Counted from the first letter of the stretch, positions 7,926 to 16,599 are shown. The stretch is 64,000 bases of DNA from Bacteroidales bacterium (GCA_015060975.1 SUXI01000011.1:1-64000), one strand, 5' to 3'. The notes: generated by a model from the letters alone, not told the origin. Numbers and translations are program-made.

Positions 7926-9427
7926 CAAATCAGGATACGCATATAAAATGCCAGAAACTTGAATATGGTGATTGGCAGACAAATTACAATTTGGCTGTCG
8001 ATGTTTGTCGTTTGCTAAAAGATGAAGGCTTTAATCCTCAGGTTATTATAGAACCTACTTGTGGTATCGGAAACTTTATTCTTGCGGCATTAGATGTTTT
8101 TGATGGTATTGAATGCATATATGGAATAGAAATTAATAAAGCATATTTAAATACGCTATCAGTAGAACTCAAATTGCGCGAGATTAATAATGTAAAAATA
8201 GAATTAATTGCCGATAACATTTTCAACTTTGATTTGAAATGTATTCGGTCTCAAATTAAAGGTAAACAGATATTGGTGTTGGGAAATCCACCTTGGGTTA
8301 CTAATAGTAAATTAGGACGAATTGATGGAAAAAATTTGCCTAATAAAACTAATTATAAGCATTTGAAAGGTATTGATGCTATAACCGGGAGGGGGGGGTT
8401 TGACATAGCCGAAGCAGTGTGTCGTAAATTTATCAGTGGGCTACACGATGAAAACCTAACACTTGCGCTTCTGCTAAAAAATAGTGTTATACGGAATATT
8501 GTATACGAACAATGTTCAAGTCACAATTGTAATGTGTCGTTGATGCAATATAATATTGATGCAAAAAAAGAATTTGGAGCAACGGTTGATGCGAGTTTAA
8601 TGTTGGCAAAGATCAATACACTTGTTTCGCCGCAATGCCAAGTTATTGATTTCTATACGAAAACAGAATTATATAAATATGGTTGGATAAACAATAAATT
8701 TGTCTCAAACGTCAGCGAATATAATGGCGATTTAGATGGTTGTTGTCAATTGCAATGGTGGTCGGGGATAAAACACGATTGTGCTAAGGTTATGGAACTG
8801 ACAAAAAAAGACGGCATCTATTTTAATGGTTTTGGTGATGTTGTAGACATAGAAGATAGTATAGTTTATCCGTTGTTAAAGAGCTCAGATGTCGATGGAA
8901 AGGAGATTACGAGCACAACGCGTTATGTCATAATTCCTCAGCATAATACTTCTCAAGACACCGAACAGTTGAAATACTCATATCCGAAAGCTTATCAATA
9001 TTTGTTACAGCATGCAGATAAGTTAGACGCACGAAAGAGTATAATATATGAGAAGCGTCCGCGGTTTTCTATATTTGGGATAGGAGATTATTCATTTAAA
9101 CGATATAAAGTAATCATCTCAGGTCTATATAAACACGCTAAATTCTCGTTTGTTGGGCTAATTGAAGGCAAGCCTGTGATGCTTGATGACACCTGTTATA
9201 TGATTGGCTTTGACGATGTCGGTGATGCGATTGCCGTGTTCCGCACATTAAATGATGAGAAAGTTAGAAGATTTCTACATTCATTGATGTTTCTTGACGC
9301 AAAAAGAGTAATAAATAAAGAATTATTAATGCGCATTGATTTAGATAACGCATTAAATATTGTGTGTAAAAAGTATAACTTAAATAAACCACAATTGATG
9401 AGTCCCCAACAATTATCTTTGTTTTGA
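7922..9427 (+). CDS. Type II DNA adenine-N6 methyltransferase
   Basis: A 501-residue methyltransferase. The SAM-binding motif I is at residues 44-50 (EPTCGIG) and the catalytic motif IV at 122-125 (NPPW, flanked by LVLG and VTNS). A long C-terminal region follows that should hold the target-recognition domain. The motif order (I before IV before TRD) fits the gamma class of m6A enzymes. It would protect host DNA from the endonuclease encoded directly upstream, which it overlaps by four bases. A run of eight G at 8391-8398 encodes Arg-Gly-Gly (157-159) in a region where I would expect a more polar sequence. The ORF is intact in this assembly. Confidence 0.85.
   Translation: MTNQDTHIKCQKLEYGDWQTNYNLAVDVCRLLKDEGFNPQVIIEPTCGIGNFILAALDVFDGIECIYGIEINKAYLNTLSVELKLREINNVKIELIADNIFNFDLKCIRSQIKGKQILVLGNPPWVTNSKLGRIDGKNLPNKTNYKHLKGIDAITGRGGFDIAEAVCRKFISGLHDENLTLALLLKNSVIRNIVYEQCSSHNCNVSLMQYNIDAKKEFGATVDASLMLAKINTLVSPQCQVIDFYTKTELYKYGWINNKFVSNVSEYNGDLDGCCQLQWWSGIKHDCAKVMELTKKDGIYFNGFGDVVDIEDSIVYPLLKSSDVDGKEITSTTRYVIIPQHNTSQDTEQLKYSYPKAYQYLLQHADKLDARKSIIYEKRPRFSIFGIGDYSFKRYKVIISGLYKHAKFSFVGLIEGKPVMLDDTCYMIGFDDVGDAIAVFRTLNDEKVRRFLHSLMFLDAKRVINKELLMRIDLDNALNIVCKKYNLNKPQLMSPQQLSLF
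8391..8398 (+). repeat. G8 homopolymer inside the methyltransferase gene
   Basis: Eight consecutive G, preceded by GGGA, in a low-GC gene. A change in length would shift the reading frame about one third of the way through the protein. Confidence 0.6.
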
Positions 9428-9443
9428 ATTAATATCATAAATT

Positions 9444-11129
9444 ATGGCTGACGACAAAAAAGTAATATTCTCGATGGTGGGAGTGAGCAAGATTTATCCT
9501 CCCCAAAAACAAGTGCTTAAAAATATTTACCTATCGTTTTTCTATGGAGCCAAGATTGGCATTATAGGTTTGAATGGTTCGGGTAAATCATCATTGTTGA
9601 AAATTATTGCCGGGATTGATAAGAGCTATCAGGGCGAGGTTGTGTTTTCACCCGGATATTCTGTTGGATATCTTGAACAAGAACCACAACTTGACGCTGA
9701 TAAAACCGTAATTGAAGTGGTGCGTGAAGGTGTGCAACCGATTATGGATCTTCTTGCCGAATTTGATGAGGTAAATGCTGCTTTTGGTGACCCCGATGTG
9801 CTTGATGACCCTGATAAAATGGATGCCCTTATTGCTCGTCAAGCAGAATTACAAGATAAACTTGATGCTGCTGATGCATGGAATATCGATAGCAAACTTG
9901 AACGTGCGATGGATGCTCTTCAATGTCCTCCCGATGACCAAACAATCGGAACTCTTTCGGGTGGTGAACGTCGCCGTGTTGCTCTTTGTCGCTTGTTGTT
10001 GCAGCAGCCCGATGTGTTGTTGCTTGATGAGCCTACCAACCACCTTGATGCCGAGTCAATCGATTGGCTTGAGCAACACCTTCAACAATATCCCGGTACG
10101 GTAATTGCCATTACTCACGACCGTTATTTCCTCGATCATGTGGCAGGTTGGATTCTTGAACTTGACCGTGGAGAAGGAATACCTTGGAAGGGGAACTACT
10201 CTTCTTGGCTTGACCAAAAAACTAAGCGTATGGCTCAAGAAGAAAAACAAGCGAGCAAACGTCGCAAAACTCTTGAACGCGAGCTTGAGTGGGTGCGCAT
10301 GGCACCTAAGGCTCGTCAAGCCAAAGGTAAAGCACGTCTTTCATCTTATGACCGCTTGTTAAACGAAGACCAAAAAGAACGTGAAGAACGTCTTGAAATA
10401 TTTATTCCTAATGGACCTCGTCTTGGTAACAAGGTGATTGAGGCTTCGTCGTTGGCGAAAGCATACGGCAAAAAACAATTGTTTAAAGACCTCAACTTCT
10501 CATTGCCTCCTAATGGTATCGTGGGGGTGATTGGTCCTAATGGTGCAGGTAAAACAACTTTGTTCCGTTTGATTATGGGACAGGAAACACCCGATGCCGG
10601 TACATTTGATGTGGGCGAAACGGTAAAAATAGCTTACGTTGACCAAACTCACCATGATCTTCTTCCCGAAAAATCGGTGTATGAAGTGATTTCACAAGGC
10701 GTTGAGTCGTTCCGTATGGGAGGACGTGATGTTAACGCTCGTGCATATCTCTCAAAATTCAATTTCTCAGGAGCCGATCAAGAGAAGAAAATCGGAGTGC
10801 TTTCGGGTGGTGAACGAAATCGTTTGCACCTTGCAATGGCATTGAAAGAGGAAGGAAATGTATTGCTCCTCGACGAACCTACCAATGATATTGACGTGAA
10901 CACGCTTCGTGCGCTTGAAGAAGGTCTTGATGACTTTGCCGGCTGTGCAGTAGTTGTGAGTCACGACCGTTGGTTCCTCGACCGCATTTGTACTCACATC
11001 CTTTCATTTGAGGGAGATGGTGAGGTGGTATATTATGAAGGGTCATATTCAGATTATGAGGAATTTAAAAAAGCCCATAATGGAGGAAAAGAATTGCCAC
11101 GGCGCCGTTATCGCAAGTTAATGGAATAA
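9444..11129 (+). CDS. ettA: Energy-dependent translational throttle protein EttA (ABC-F ATPase)
   Basis: A 561-residue soluble ABC-F protein with two nucleotide-binding domains and no membrane segment. Domain 1 has GLNGSGKSS, LSGGERRRV and LLLDEPTNHLD. Domain 2 has GPNGAGKTT, LSGGERNRL and LLLDEPTND. The charged linker between them (EEKQASKRRKTLERELEW and following) is the P-site tRNA interaction motif. EttA binds the ribosomal E site and gates entry into elongation according to ATP/ADP ratio. Length and motif set match EttA rather than Uup or antibiotic-resistance ABC-F proteins. The gene ends at a strong terminator 8 bases downstream. Confidence 0.95.
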   Translation: MADDKKVIFSMVGVSKIYPPQKQVLKNIYLSFFYGAKIGIIGLNGSGKSSLLKIIAGIDKSYQGEVVFSPGYSVGYLEQEPQLDADKTVIEVVREGVQPIMDLLAEFDEVNAAFGDPDVLDDPDKMDALIARQAELQDKLDAADAWNIDSKLERAMDALQCPPDDQTIGTLSGGERRRVALCRLLLQQPDVLLLDEPTNHLDAESIDWLEQHLQQYPGTVIAITHDRYFLDHVAGWILELDRGEGIPWKGNYSSWLDQKTKRMAQEEKQASKRRKTLERELEWVRMAPKARQAKGKARLSSYDRLLNEDQKEREERLEIFIPNGPRLGNKVIEASSLAKAYGKKQLFKDLNFSLPPNGIVGVIGPNGAGKTTLFRLIMGQETPDAGTFDVGETVKIAYVDQTHHDLLPEKSVYEVISQGVESFRMGGRDVNARAYLSKFNFSGADQEKKIGVLSGGERNRLHLAMALKEEGNVLLLDEPTNDIDVNTLRALEEGLDDFAGCAVVVSHDRWFLDRICTHILSFEGDGEVVYYEGSYSDYEEFKKAHNGGKELPRRRYRKLME

Positions 11130-11136
11130 TAAACGA

Positions 11137-11171
11137 CTAAAAAAGCCCCTCGGATTTAGGGGCTTTTTTAG
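11137..11171 (+). terminator. Rho-independent terminator after ettA
   Basis: A 14-base-pair perfect stem (11137-11150 with 11158-11171), GC core AGCCCCT/AGGGGCT, 7-base loop and T6 on the descending side. The A6 on the ascending side makes it usable in both directions. Confidence 0.9.
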
Positions 11172-11498
11172 TTTACAATGATACCATCAAAAGAGGGGTG
11201 TAATTTGTGATTATGATTATAGCTTCGAGCAAATTGTTTGATGAAATTGATGGTCAATTTACTTGGCATTATGTTTTGTTTGTTGACCTCTTTCGATGCA
11301 TTAATTGTTGTGATTTGGGTAGAGTTTATCTTCATAGGCAAAAATATTTTATAATATATTGTTTTAACGCAGTAATGCTAAATTTTATTATATATGAAAT
11401 TTTATTTTTTTATTTCTTAAATAAAGGCGGATGATTAACAATGATATTGTGAGTTATTGTGTAAGTAGTGTTAAAAAAAATAAATTTAAAGTATCTTT
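11172..11498. other. AT-rich intergenic region before the sigma factor gene
   Basis: About 330 bases without a convincing gene. A 75-codon frame exists on the plus strand (11207-11434) but its composition (F, I, Y and C rich, no domain) is that of translated AT-rich spacer. No repeat or RNA structure was recognised. Confidence 0.5.
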
Positions 11499-11530
11499 TT
11501 TGTGCTATTGAATAAAGATTGCTATTTTTG
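11499..11530 (+). promoter_or_regulatory. Promoter of the ECF sigma factor gene
   Basis: TTTG at 11499-11502, exactly 20 bases, then TATTTTTG at 11523-11530: a full match to the Bacteroidetes housekeeping consensus. Expected start near 11537 gives a leader of about 80 bases before the ATG at 11617. Confidence 0.75.
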
Positions 11531-11616
11531 TTGCGTAATATTGAAAAACTAATCATTAATCTTAAAACATTTTTGCCTATAGCATATCTCTACTCAAATC
11601 ATAAAACTGAGTTATA

Positions 11617-12207
11617 ATGCAAAAATTAAAAACGCTTACCGATGATTTATTGGTAGCAATGTATGCTAAAGGAAATAATGAGGCATTTGATGTCCTTCTT
11701 AATCGTCATCAGTCTCGTGTATTCTCTTATATATTACATATTGTAAAAATTCACGATTTAGCCGAAGATATATTTCAGGAAACATTTGTAAAAGCAATTA
11801 TGACCATTAAGCAAGGTCGTTATTCTGAAAGCGGTAAATTTTCGGCATGGATAACTCGCATTGCCCATAATCTCATTATTGATCATTATCGTCAAGAAAA
11901 ATCAGAAAATACAGTCTCAACCGATGAGGAGGATGCAAATTTTCTTAATCGGAAAGATTTATGTGAAGAGAATATTGAGGACGTAATGGTGGTAAATCAA
12001 ATTCACAAGGATATAAAAAGAATAATCAAGGCTTTGCCCGAATCACAACGTGAGGTTCTGATTATGCGTTATTATCGCAACATGAGTTTTAAAGAAATTG
12101 CCGATGCCACACAAGTTAGTATTAATACAGCTCTTGGGCGTATGAGGTATGCGATTTTAAATATGCGACGTATCGCCGAAGAGCATAATATAGCTCTTAC
12201 ATTGTAA
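11617..12207 (+). CDS. ECF-type RNA polymerase sigma factor
   Basis: A 196-residue extracytoplasmic-function sigma factor. Region 2 spans about residues 20-90 and includes DLAEDIFQETFVKAI and the -10 recognition helix (GKFSAWITRIAHNLIIDHYR). Region 4 lies at about 132-185 (LPESQREVLIMRYYRNMSFKEIA and the helix-turn-helix that follows). The linker between regions 2 and 4 is acidic. No anti-sigma gene is adjacent: the gene stands alone between its own promoter and a terminator, so it may be controlled by transcription or by an unlinked partner. In Bacteroidetes such stand-alone ECF factors often act in stress or envelope responses; the regulon here is unknown. Confidence 0.93.
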   Translation: MQKLKTLTDDLLVAMYAKGNNEAFDVLLNRHQSRVFSYILHIVKIHDLAEDIFQETFVKAIMTIKQGRYSESGKFSAWITRIAHNLIIDHYRQEKSENTVSTDEEDANFLNRKDLCEENIEDVMVVNQIHKDIKRIIKALPESQREVLIMRYYRNMSFKEIADATQVSINTALGRMRYAILNMRRIAEEHNIALTL

Positions 12208-12229
12208 GAAAAACATAATTTTATATATT

Positions 12230-12265
12230 AGCTCCCCATAATATAGTAATATATTGTGGGGAGCT
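12230..12265. terminator. Hairpin between the sigma factor gene and tsaD
   Basis: Stem AGCTCCCCATAATATA (12230-12245) pairs with 12250-12265 over 16 positions with one G-U, loop GTAA. It lies between two convergent genes and probably ends both transcripts, though T-runs are short. Confidence 0.7.
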
Positions 12266-12273
12266 CAATTATG

Positions 12274-13290
12274 TTAGATGGTAGTTCGAGCAAATGGGAC
12301 TTCGTCGTAGTGGCAAAAATCGCCTGAGAGATATTTATAATATCCGGCAATTGCTACCATTGCGGCATTATCGGTAGTAAAAGCTCGTTCAGGGATAAAT
12401 GCTTTGATGCCGCGTTTGTCGCAAAAATCAGCGATGGCTTGACGCACACCTGAATTAGCTGATACCCCCCCACCTATAGCAACCTGTTTCACACCGGTAG
12501 CCTCAACGGCTTTTTTTAGTTTGTCAAGTAGTATGTCAATTATTGTTTTTTGTAGTGATGCCGCTAAATCGGTCATGTTTTCTTCAATGAAATTGGGATT
12601 TAGTTTCTTTGCATCGCGCAATGTGTATAAGAAAGATGTTTTCAATCCGCTAAAACTGTAATTATAACCTGGGATATGAGGTTTGGCAAATTTAAATCGA
12701 GAAGAATCACCTTCTTTGGCGAGACGATCGATGTGTGGACCTCCCGGATATGGCAGTCCCATGACTTTTGCACATTTATCAAAAGCTTCACCGGCAGCGT
12801 CATCAATGGTTTGTCCTAAGACTTCCATGTCATTATATCCCTTGACTAATATTATTTGGGAGTTCCCTCCTGAAATTAATAGGCATAGAAATGGGTATTC
12901 GGGAACAATGTCATCTTGTTTTTGGCGAATAAAATGCGATAACACATGGCCGTGAAGGTGATTTACATCAACGATAGGAATGCGAAGCCCAAGCGATAAC
13001 CCTTTGGCAAATGATGTGCCTACAAGTAATGACCCTAATAATCCCGGTCCGCGAGTAAAAGCTATGGCACTAATATCCTTTTTGTCGATTCCCGCACGTT
13101 TTATTGCTGAGTCAACAACCGGAACGATATTTTGTTGATGTGCACGCGATGCCAATTCCGGTACCACTCCGCCATATTCTTCATGAACTTTTTGGCTGGC
13201 AATTACATTCGACAAAAGTAGCCCGTCTTTGATTATTGCTGCACTTGTGTCATCACACGAAGATTCTATTCCAAGTATTATGATGCTCAT
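12274..13290 (-). CDS. tsaD: tRNA threonylcarbamoyladenosine transferase subunit TsaD
   Basis: A 338-residue ASKHA-fold protein that, with TsaB and TsaE, transfers the threonylcarbamoyl group to A37 of ANN-decoding tRNAs. Visible motifs: GIESSCDDTSAAI at the N-terminus, the metal-binding HLHGH near residue 112, SGGNSQ, GRAFDK-like DDAAGEAFDKCAKVMGLP, and IGGGVSANSGVR near the C-terminus. Length is typical. The coding strand has a G7 run at the conserved Gly-Gly-Gly codons, which shows that G7 tracts occur in essential genes here. Confidence 0.97.
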   Translation of the reverse strand: MSIIILGIESSCDDTSAAIIKDGLLLSNVIASQKVHEEYGGVVPELASRAHQQNIVPVVDSAIKRAGIDKKDISAIAFTRGPGLLGSLLVGTSFAKGLSLGLRIPIVDVNHLHGHVLSHFIRQKQDDIVPEYPFLCLLISGGNSQIILVKGYNDMEVLGQTIDDAAGEAFDKCAKVMGLPYPGGPHIDRLAKEGDSSRFKFAKPHIPGYNYSFSGLKTSFLYTLRDAKKLNPNFIEENMTDLAASLQKTIIDILLDKLKKAVEATGVKQVAIGGGVSANSGVRQAIADFCDKRGIKAFIPERAFTTDNAAMVAIAGYYKYLSGDFCHYDEVPFARTTI

Positions 13291-13431
13291 TAGGTTTTGT
13301 CATTAATATAAAGAATGTTCAAAGTGCAAATTTACGCAAAAGAAACGAATTTGCTTGTAATAAAATGTTGATAACGTTGAAAAATTATTACATTTGAAGT
13401 GAGGGAGCGGTCGCTTGTTTATAAAATAGAA

Positions 13432-13458
13432 TGTGCGATACAAATTCTGCATCGCACA
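13432..13458 (-). terminator. Terminator downstream of dps
   Basis: TGTGCGAT (13432-13439) pairs perfectly with ATCGCACA (13451-13458). On the minus strand the stem is followed by TTCTATTTTAT, about 60 bases after the dps stop. Confidence 0.65.
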
Positions 13459-13518
13459 CATTGTTAATAATTGATATTTATTGATAAATAACCTGAGTTT
13501 GGTTGGTGAGAGTTTATG

Positions 13519-14007
13519 TTATTTGTTGCAGTTGTGTGTGCTGAAAGCTACGAGCATCCACACCATTTTTTCTTGTTCGGCGATATATCCGGTAAGCATA
13601 TCGGCAGTAACTACATCGTGAGCCTCCTCTGCTACTTTCAATGCGTCTTTTTCAAGAGCGATGAGGTATTTGTAAGAGTCGAGCACATGTTTCACTGCTC
13701 CGTCGCCGCAAGTGATACCGGTTGCTTCGGGCAATTTAGCTACTTTGAGATATTCGCTGAAACGGTTTTCGGGAACTCCGCCGAGCATCAAGATGCGTTC
13801 AGCCACTTCGTCGATTTTTGCTGCCATTCCGTCGTAGAGGCTTTCAAATTTTTCGTGAAGGATAAAAAATCCGCGACCTTGAATGTGCCAGTGTATGCCA
13901 CGAAGGTTGGTGTAATGTACTTGGAAATCGGCTAAGAGTTGGTTGAGAGAGTTAACTACTGCGTTAGCACTATTTTCATTGATGTTGATGTAATTTAAAG
14001 TTTTCAT
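13519..14007 (-). CDS. dps: Dps-family DNA-binding ferritin-like protein
   Basis: A 162-residue Dps/miniferritin. The intersubunit ferroxidase signature is present: His in GIHWHIQGRGFF, then Asp/Glu in YDGMAAKIDEVAERI. Such proteins form 12-mers that oxidise iron with peroxide and protect DNA. The ATG at 14007 (MKTLNYININ) was chosen; in-frame upstream ATGs at 14052 and 14085 fall in or before the promoter. It is divergent from oxyR 138 bases away, the classic arrangement for a gene activated by OxyR. Confidence 0.93.
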   Translation of the reverse strand: MKTLNYININENSANAVVNSLNQLLADFQVHYTNLRGIHWHIQGRGFFILHEKFESLYDGMAAKIDEVAERILMLGGVPENRFSEYLKVAKLPEATGITCGDGAVKHVLDSYKYLIALEKDALKVAEEAHDVVTADMLTGYIAEQEKMVWMLVAFSTHNCNK

Positions 14008-14054
14008 ATCTATAATTTTTTGAGTTGTTAATATTTTTTCTTTCCTTTGCATTA

Positions 14055-14085
14055 CAAAGGTATAAATTGGAGTTGCTCTTTGCAA
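14055..14085 (-). promoter_or_regulatory. dps promoter
   Basis: Read on the minus strand: TTG (14085-14083), 20-base spacer, TACCTTTG (14062-14055), then about 48 bases of leader to the ATG at 14007. The region up to the oxyR start (14145) is where an OxyR site would be expected; no clear ATAG-N7-CTAT repeat was identified by eye. Confidence 0.6.
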
Positions 14086-14145
14086 CCGATGAAATCTATC
14101 GTGTTATTGATAGAATTAATAATGTAGGATAAAAATCTGTTTGTC

Positions 14146-15075
14146 ATGACTTTACAACAATTTGAATATATCGTGGCGCTTGAAAAATTTCGCCATTTCA
14201 CCAAGGCTGCCGAGTATTGCAATGTGACTCAACCCACATTGAGTGCGATGATTCAGAAACTTGAAGATGAACTCGAAGTGAAAATTTTCAACCGTTCACA
14301 ACAACCCATTGCTCCCACCGCAGCCGGCATCTTAGTAATTAAACAAGTAAAAGAGGTTCTTGTTCAAGCAGAACAGATAAAAAATATCGTTCAAGAGCAA
14401 AAACAAGAGGTTTGCGGAAAATTTACACTTGGGGTGCTGCCCACGATTGCACCTTATTTGTTGCCACGATTTATCTCCACTTTGACACAGAAATATCCTA
14501 AATTGGAACTTCGCATAGCCGAATTGAAAACGCATGAGATTAAAAGAGCGTTGCTATCAGGGGATATTGATGCCGGTATTCTCGCCGATATTGAGGATTT
14601 GGACGAATACAATATCTCACATCTCTTTTATGAGCAATATATGGCTTATGTGTCAAAATCATGTCCTTTATATGAAAAACAGTTGGTGAAAAGTAGCGAC
14701 CTTCAAAATCATCAATTATGGTTGCTTGATGAAGGGCATTGTTTCCGCGATCAAATGGTGAAATATTGCCAAATAAAGTCGGCACAACAAAGCCAGATGA
14801 CCTATAGCCTTGGCAGTATAGAGACCTTTATGCGCATGGTTGAAAGTGGCTGTGGCGTTACGTTTATCCCATGGATGGCGGCACAACAATTAAGCGAATG
14901 TCAAAAAGACCTTGTGCGGCCGTTTGCCATACCCATTCCCACACGTCACCTCGTGGCAATCACCAACAAGAACTTCATTCGCCACACAATCATGCAAGCC
15001 ATCGTAGAGGAAGTGCAAGCCTCAGTGCCTAAATCAATGCACTCCCTTGCCACATCACAAGTCGCAGTGTATTAA
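14146..15075 (+). CDS. oxyR: Hydrogen peroxide-sensing LysR regulator OxyR
   Basis: A 309-residue LysR-type regulator. The N-terminal winged helix is typical (FEYIVALEKFRHFTKAAEYC, then VTQPTLSAMIQKLEDEL). The substrate domain contains the OxyR redox pair in DEGHCFRDQMVKYC: two Cys nine residues apart, the same spacing as Cys199/Cys208 in E. coli OxyR, with the GHC..RDQ context conserved. This separates it from other LysR proteins. Oxidation by peroxide would form the disulfide and activate target genes. The divergent dps gene is an expected target, and katA at 58 kb is a likely one. Confidence 0.94.
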   Translation: MTLQQFEYIVALEKFRHFTKAAEYCNVTQPTLSAMIQKLEDELEVKIFNRSQQPIAPTAAGILVIKQVKEVLVQAEQIKNIVQEQKQEVCGKFTLGVLPTIAPYLLPRFISTLTQKYPKLELRIAELKTHEIKRALLSGDIDAGILADIEDLDEYNISHLFYEQYMAYVSKSCPLYEKQLVKSSDLQNHQLWLLDEGHCFRDQMVKYCQIKSAQQSQMTYSLGSIETFMRMVESGCGVTFIPWMAAQQLSECQKDLVRPFAIPIPTRHLVAITNKNFIRHTIMQAIVEEVQASVPKSMHSLATSQVAVY

Positions 15076-15116
15076 ACTAATAACTTAAAATAAAAATTGG
15101 ATATTTTTTTCGTGCA

Positions 15117-15287
15117 ATGATTGTTATGGACGAGTTGAACGATTATCTTGAATGTACTTGTGGGAGATGTGATGACGGCCTCTGCCGTTGTAGCGACTTC
15201 GACAACGAACCACCACAATACACAACCGATGACGACCTCAACTATGATTATGATGAGGACGATGAAGAAATAGAGGATTGGGAATAA
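15117..15287 (+). CDS. Small Cys-rich acidic protein, 56 residues
   Basis: An ATG-to-TAA frame of 56 codons directly behind oxyR. Five cysteines lie in CTCGRCDDGLCRC (residues 13-25), giving C-x-C-x2-C-x4-C-x-C, followed by a tail in which most residues are Asp, Glu or Tyr (about residues 38-56). The Cys cluster suggests metal or redox binding. The acidic tail is unusual and argues against chance, as random frames here are rich in F, I, K and N. No family was recognised. A start at Met4 (15126) is also possible. Position next to oxyR and dps makes an oxidative or metal stress role plausible, but that is inference. Confidence 0.55.
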   Translation: MIVMDELNDYLECTCGRCDDGLCRCSDFDNEPPQYTTDDDLNYDYDEDDEEIEDWE

Positions 15288-15318
15288 AATAGATTCATAT
15301 AATTAAACTTAATTGAAT

Positions 15319-15711
15319 ATGAGGAAAATAATATTTTTATTTTTATTTGCTTTAACTATGACAAGTTGTGAGCAATTTACAAATAAATTAAATCAAATAA
15401 TAACATCCCAAAATTCAGAACCATCAATTATTGGTAATTGGAAAACAAATATAACTACTAATAAAGGGAGTATGGAAATTAATTTTAGTATTTTTCAAGA
15501 TGGTACTGCCAAAATGTGGGGTAATAATGAAAATGGTATGACTGAAAATTTAGACAATATTAGTTGGTCTAAAAATGGTGATATAGTTTATCTTTATAAA
15601 CAAGGAGAAGATGTTTTAGAAATGGAAATTCGGTCATTGGATATTAATTCATTAGTAGTTCATTTTGAAGGAGAACCAGATGATGAAATTTTTTATTTTA
15701 AGCGATATTAA
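15319..15711 (+). CDS. Small lipoprotein with lipocalin-like domain
   Basis: A 130-residue putative lipoprotein. The signal peptide ends in the lipobox LTMTSC (Cys about residue 18). The mature part begins its fold at IIGNWKTNI, a G-x-W start seen in lipocalin-like and META-type beta barrels of Bacteroidetes lipoproteins, and continues as alternating strands (MEINFSIFQDGTAKMW, LEMEIRSLDINSLVVHF). The function is unknown. The ATG at 15319 was preferred to a TTG two codons upstream. The gene is more AT-rich than oxyR before it. It ends before a terminator shared with the facing phosphatase gene. Confidence 0.72.
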   Translation: MRKIIFLFLFALTMTSCEQFTNKLNQIITSQNSEPSIIGNWKTNITTNKGSMEINFSIFQDGTAKMWGNNENGMTENLDNISWSKNGDIVYLYKQGEDVLEMEIRSLDINSLVVHFEGEPDDEIFYFKRY

Positions 15712-15757
15712 TCGCAGAGATGTTACTATAGCATTAGATGTGCTGATATAATAAAAT

Positions 15758-15795
15758 AAAAATAGCCTTGCGAATAAAACGCAAGGCTATTTTTG
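15758..15795. terminator. Bidirectional terminator
   Basis: AATAGCCTTGCG (15761-15772) pairs perfectly with CGCAAGGCTATT (15780-15791), 7-base loop, with T-rich tracts on both strands. The TAG stop codon of the minus-strand phosphatase (15787-15789) sits inside the stem. Confidence 0.9.
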
Positions 15796-16599
15796 TATGT
15801 TCTTTAGTTGCTCTAATGCTATCTCTCGATTTGCGTTGATGAGGTGGGGGTAGTGGGCGTCGGAGTTGATGATGATAGGCACTTGGGCGTTGATGAGGCG
15901 TTTCCAGTAGCGGGAGTGAGGGAAGAAACGGTTGTGCTTATCACATGCTTTGGTGTTGATTTCTATTGTGAGTTTTTTTGCGATTATCGAGTCGATTAGT
16001 TCGGTGACGAGTGCTTGATACCACGGTTCATCTTCGATGTCCGGGCAATAGTGTGATGCGTTGTTGCCTATCTTGTCGAAGTGACCAATGAGGTCAAATC
16101 CTCCGGCACAGACCATCTCGATTGATTGAGCATAGAATGTTTCAACAACATAACGAATATCGCCGGCGAAGTATCGACTCATTTTGCGGTCGAAATTTTC
16201 GTGGCTACCATCTACATCAACCATCTCACCCTTTTGCGAAGGAATGAAATGCACCGAACCTATGCGGTAGTCGAGTGGTAGGGTTTGGAAATATTCGTGC
16301 GAGGGACCCCAATCTTTGCCAAGGTAGTCAATTTCCATTGAGGCATAGAAATTCGTTTTGTCGCCATATTCATCTTTGATGTGGTTGACCTCTTCAAGAT
16401 AAACAGGCACGTCAACTTTGAGCATATTGCATGATGACTCAATGGGAATGGGAGAGTGTGGAGAGAAACCGTAATGGGAGAATCCTTGTGCCACAACTTC
16501 GCGTGCAAACATTTCCATTGACGCACGCCCATCGCAAAATTGAGTGTGCGAATGGAAATTATATAGCTCGCTATCGGCTATTGTGGCAAGGAAGTCCAT
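15787..16599 (-). CDS. PHP-family histidinol-phosphatase
   Basis: A 270-residue PHP-domain phosphatase, likely removing phosphate from histidinol phosphate in histidine synthesis (HisK type). Metal-binding motifs are visible: NFHSHTQFCDG at the N-terminus, SMEIDYLG in the middle, DLIGHFDKI, and INSDAHYP near the C-terminus. The other histidine genes are not in the window, so related PHP substrates are possible. The ATG overlaps the last base of the cstA stop (TAATG), so translation is probably coupled to cstA. This is the last gene of the long minus-strand run. Confidence 0.85.
   Translation of the reverse strand: MDFLATIADSELYNFHSHTQFCDGRASMEMFAREVVAQGFSHYGFSPHSPIPIESSCNMLKVDVPVYLEEVNHIKDEYGDKTNFYASMEIDYLGKDWGPSHEYFQTLPLDYRIGSVHFIPSQKGEMVDVDGSHENFDRKMSRYFAGDIRYVVETFYAQSIEMVCAGGFDLIGHFDKIGNNASHYCPDIEDEPWYQALVTELIDSIIAKKLTIEINTKACDKHNRFFPHSRYWKRLINAQVPIIINSDAHYPHLINANREIALEQLKNIQK

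Noticed and set aside
11207..11434. 75-codon frame between ettA and the sigma factor
   Set aside because: Composition of translated AT-rich DNA, no domain and no start signal; it ends before the real promoter of the sigma gene.
13516..13935. 139-codon plus-strand frame over dps
   Set aside because: Antisense shadow of dps; His/Cys/Phe-rich with no family pattern.
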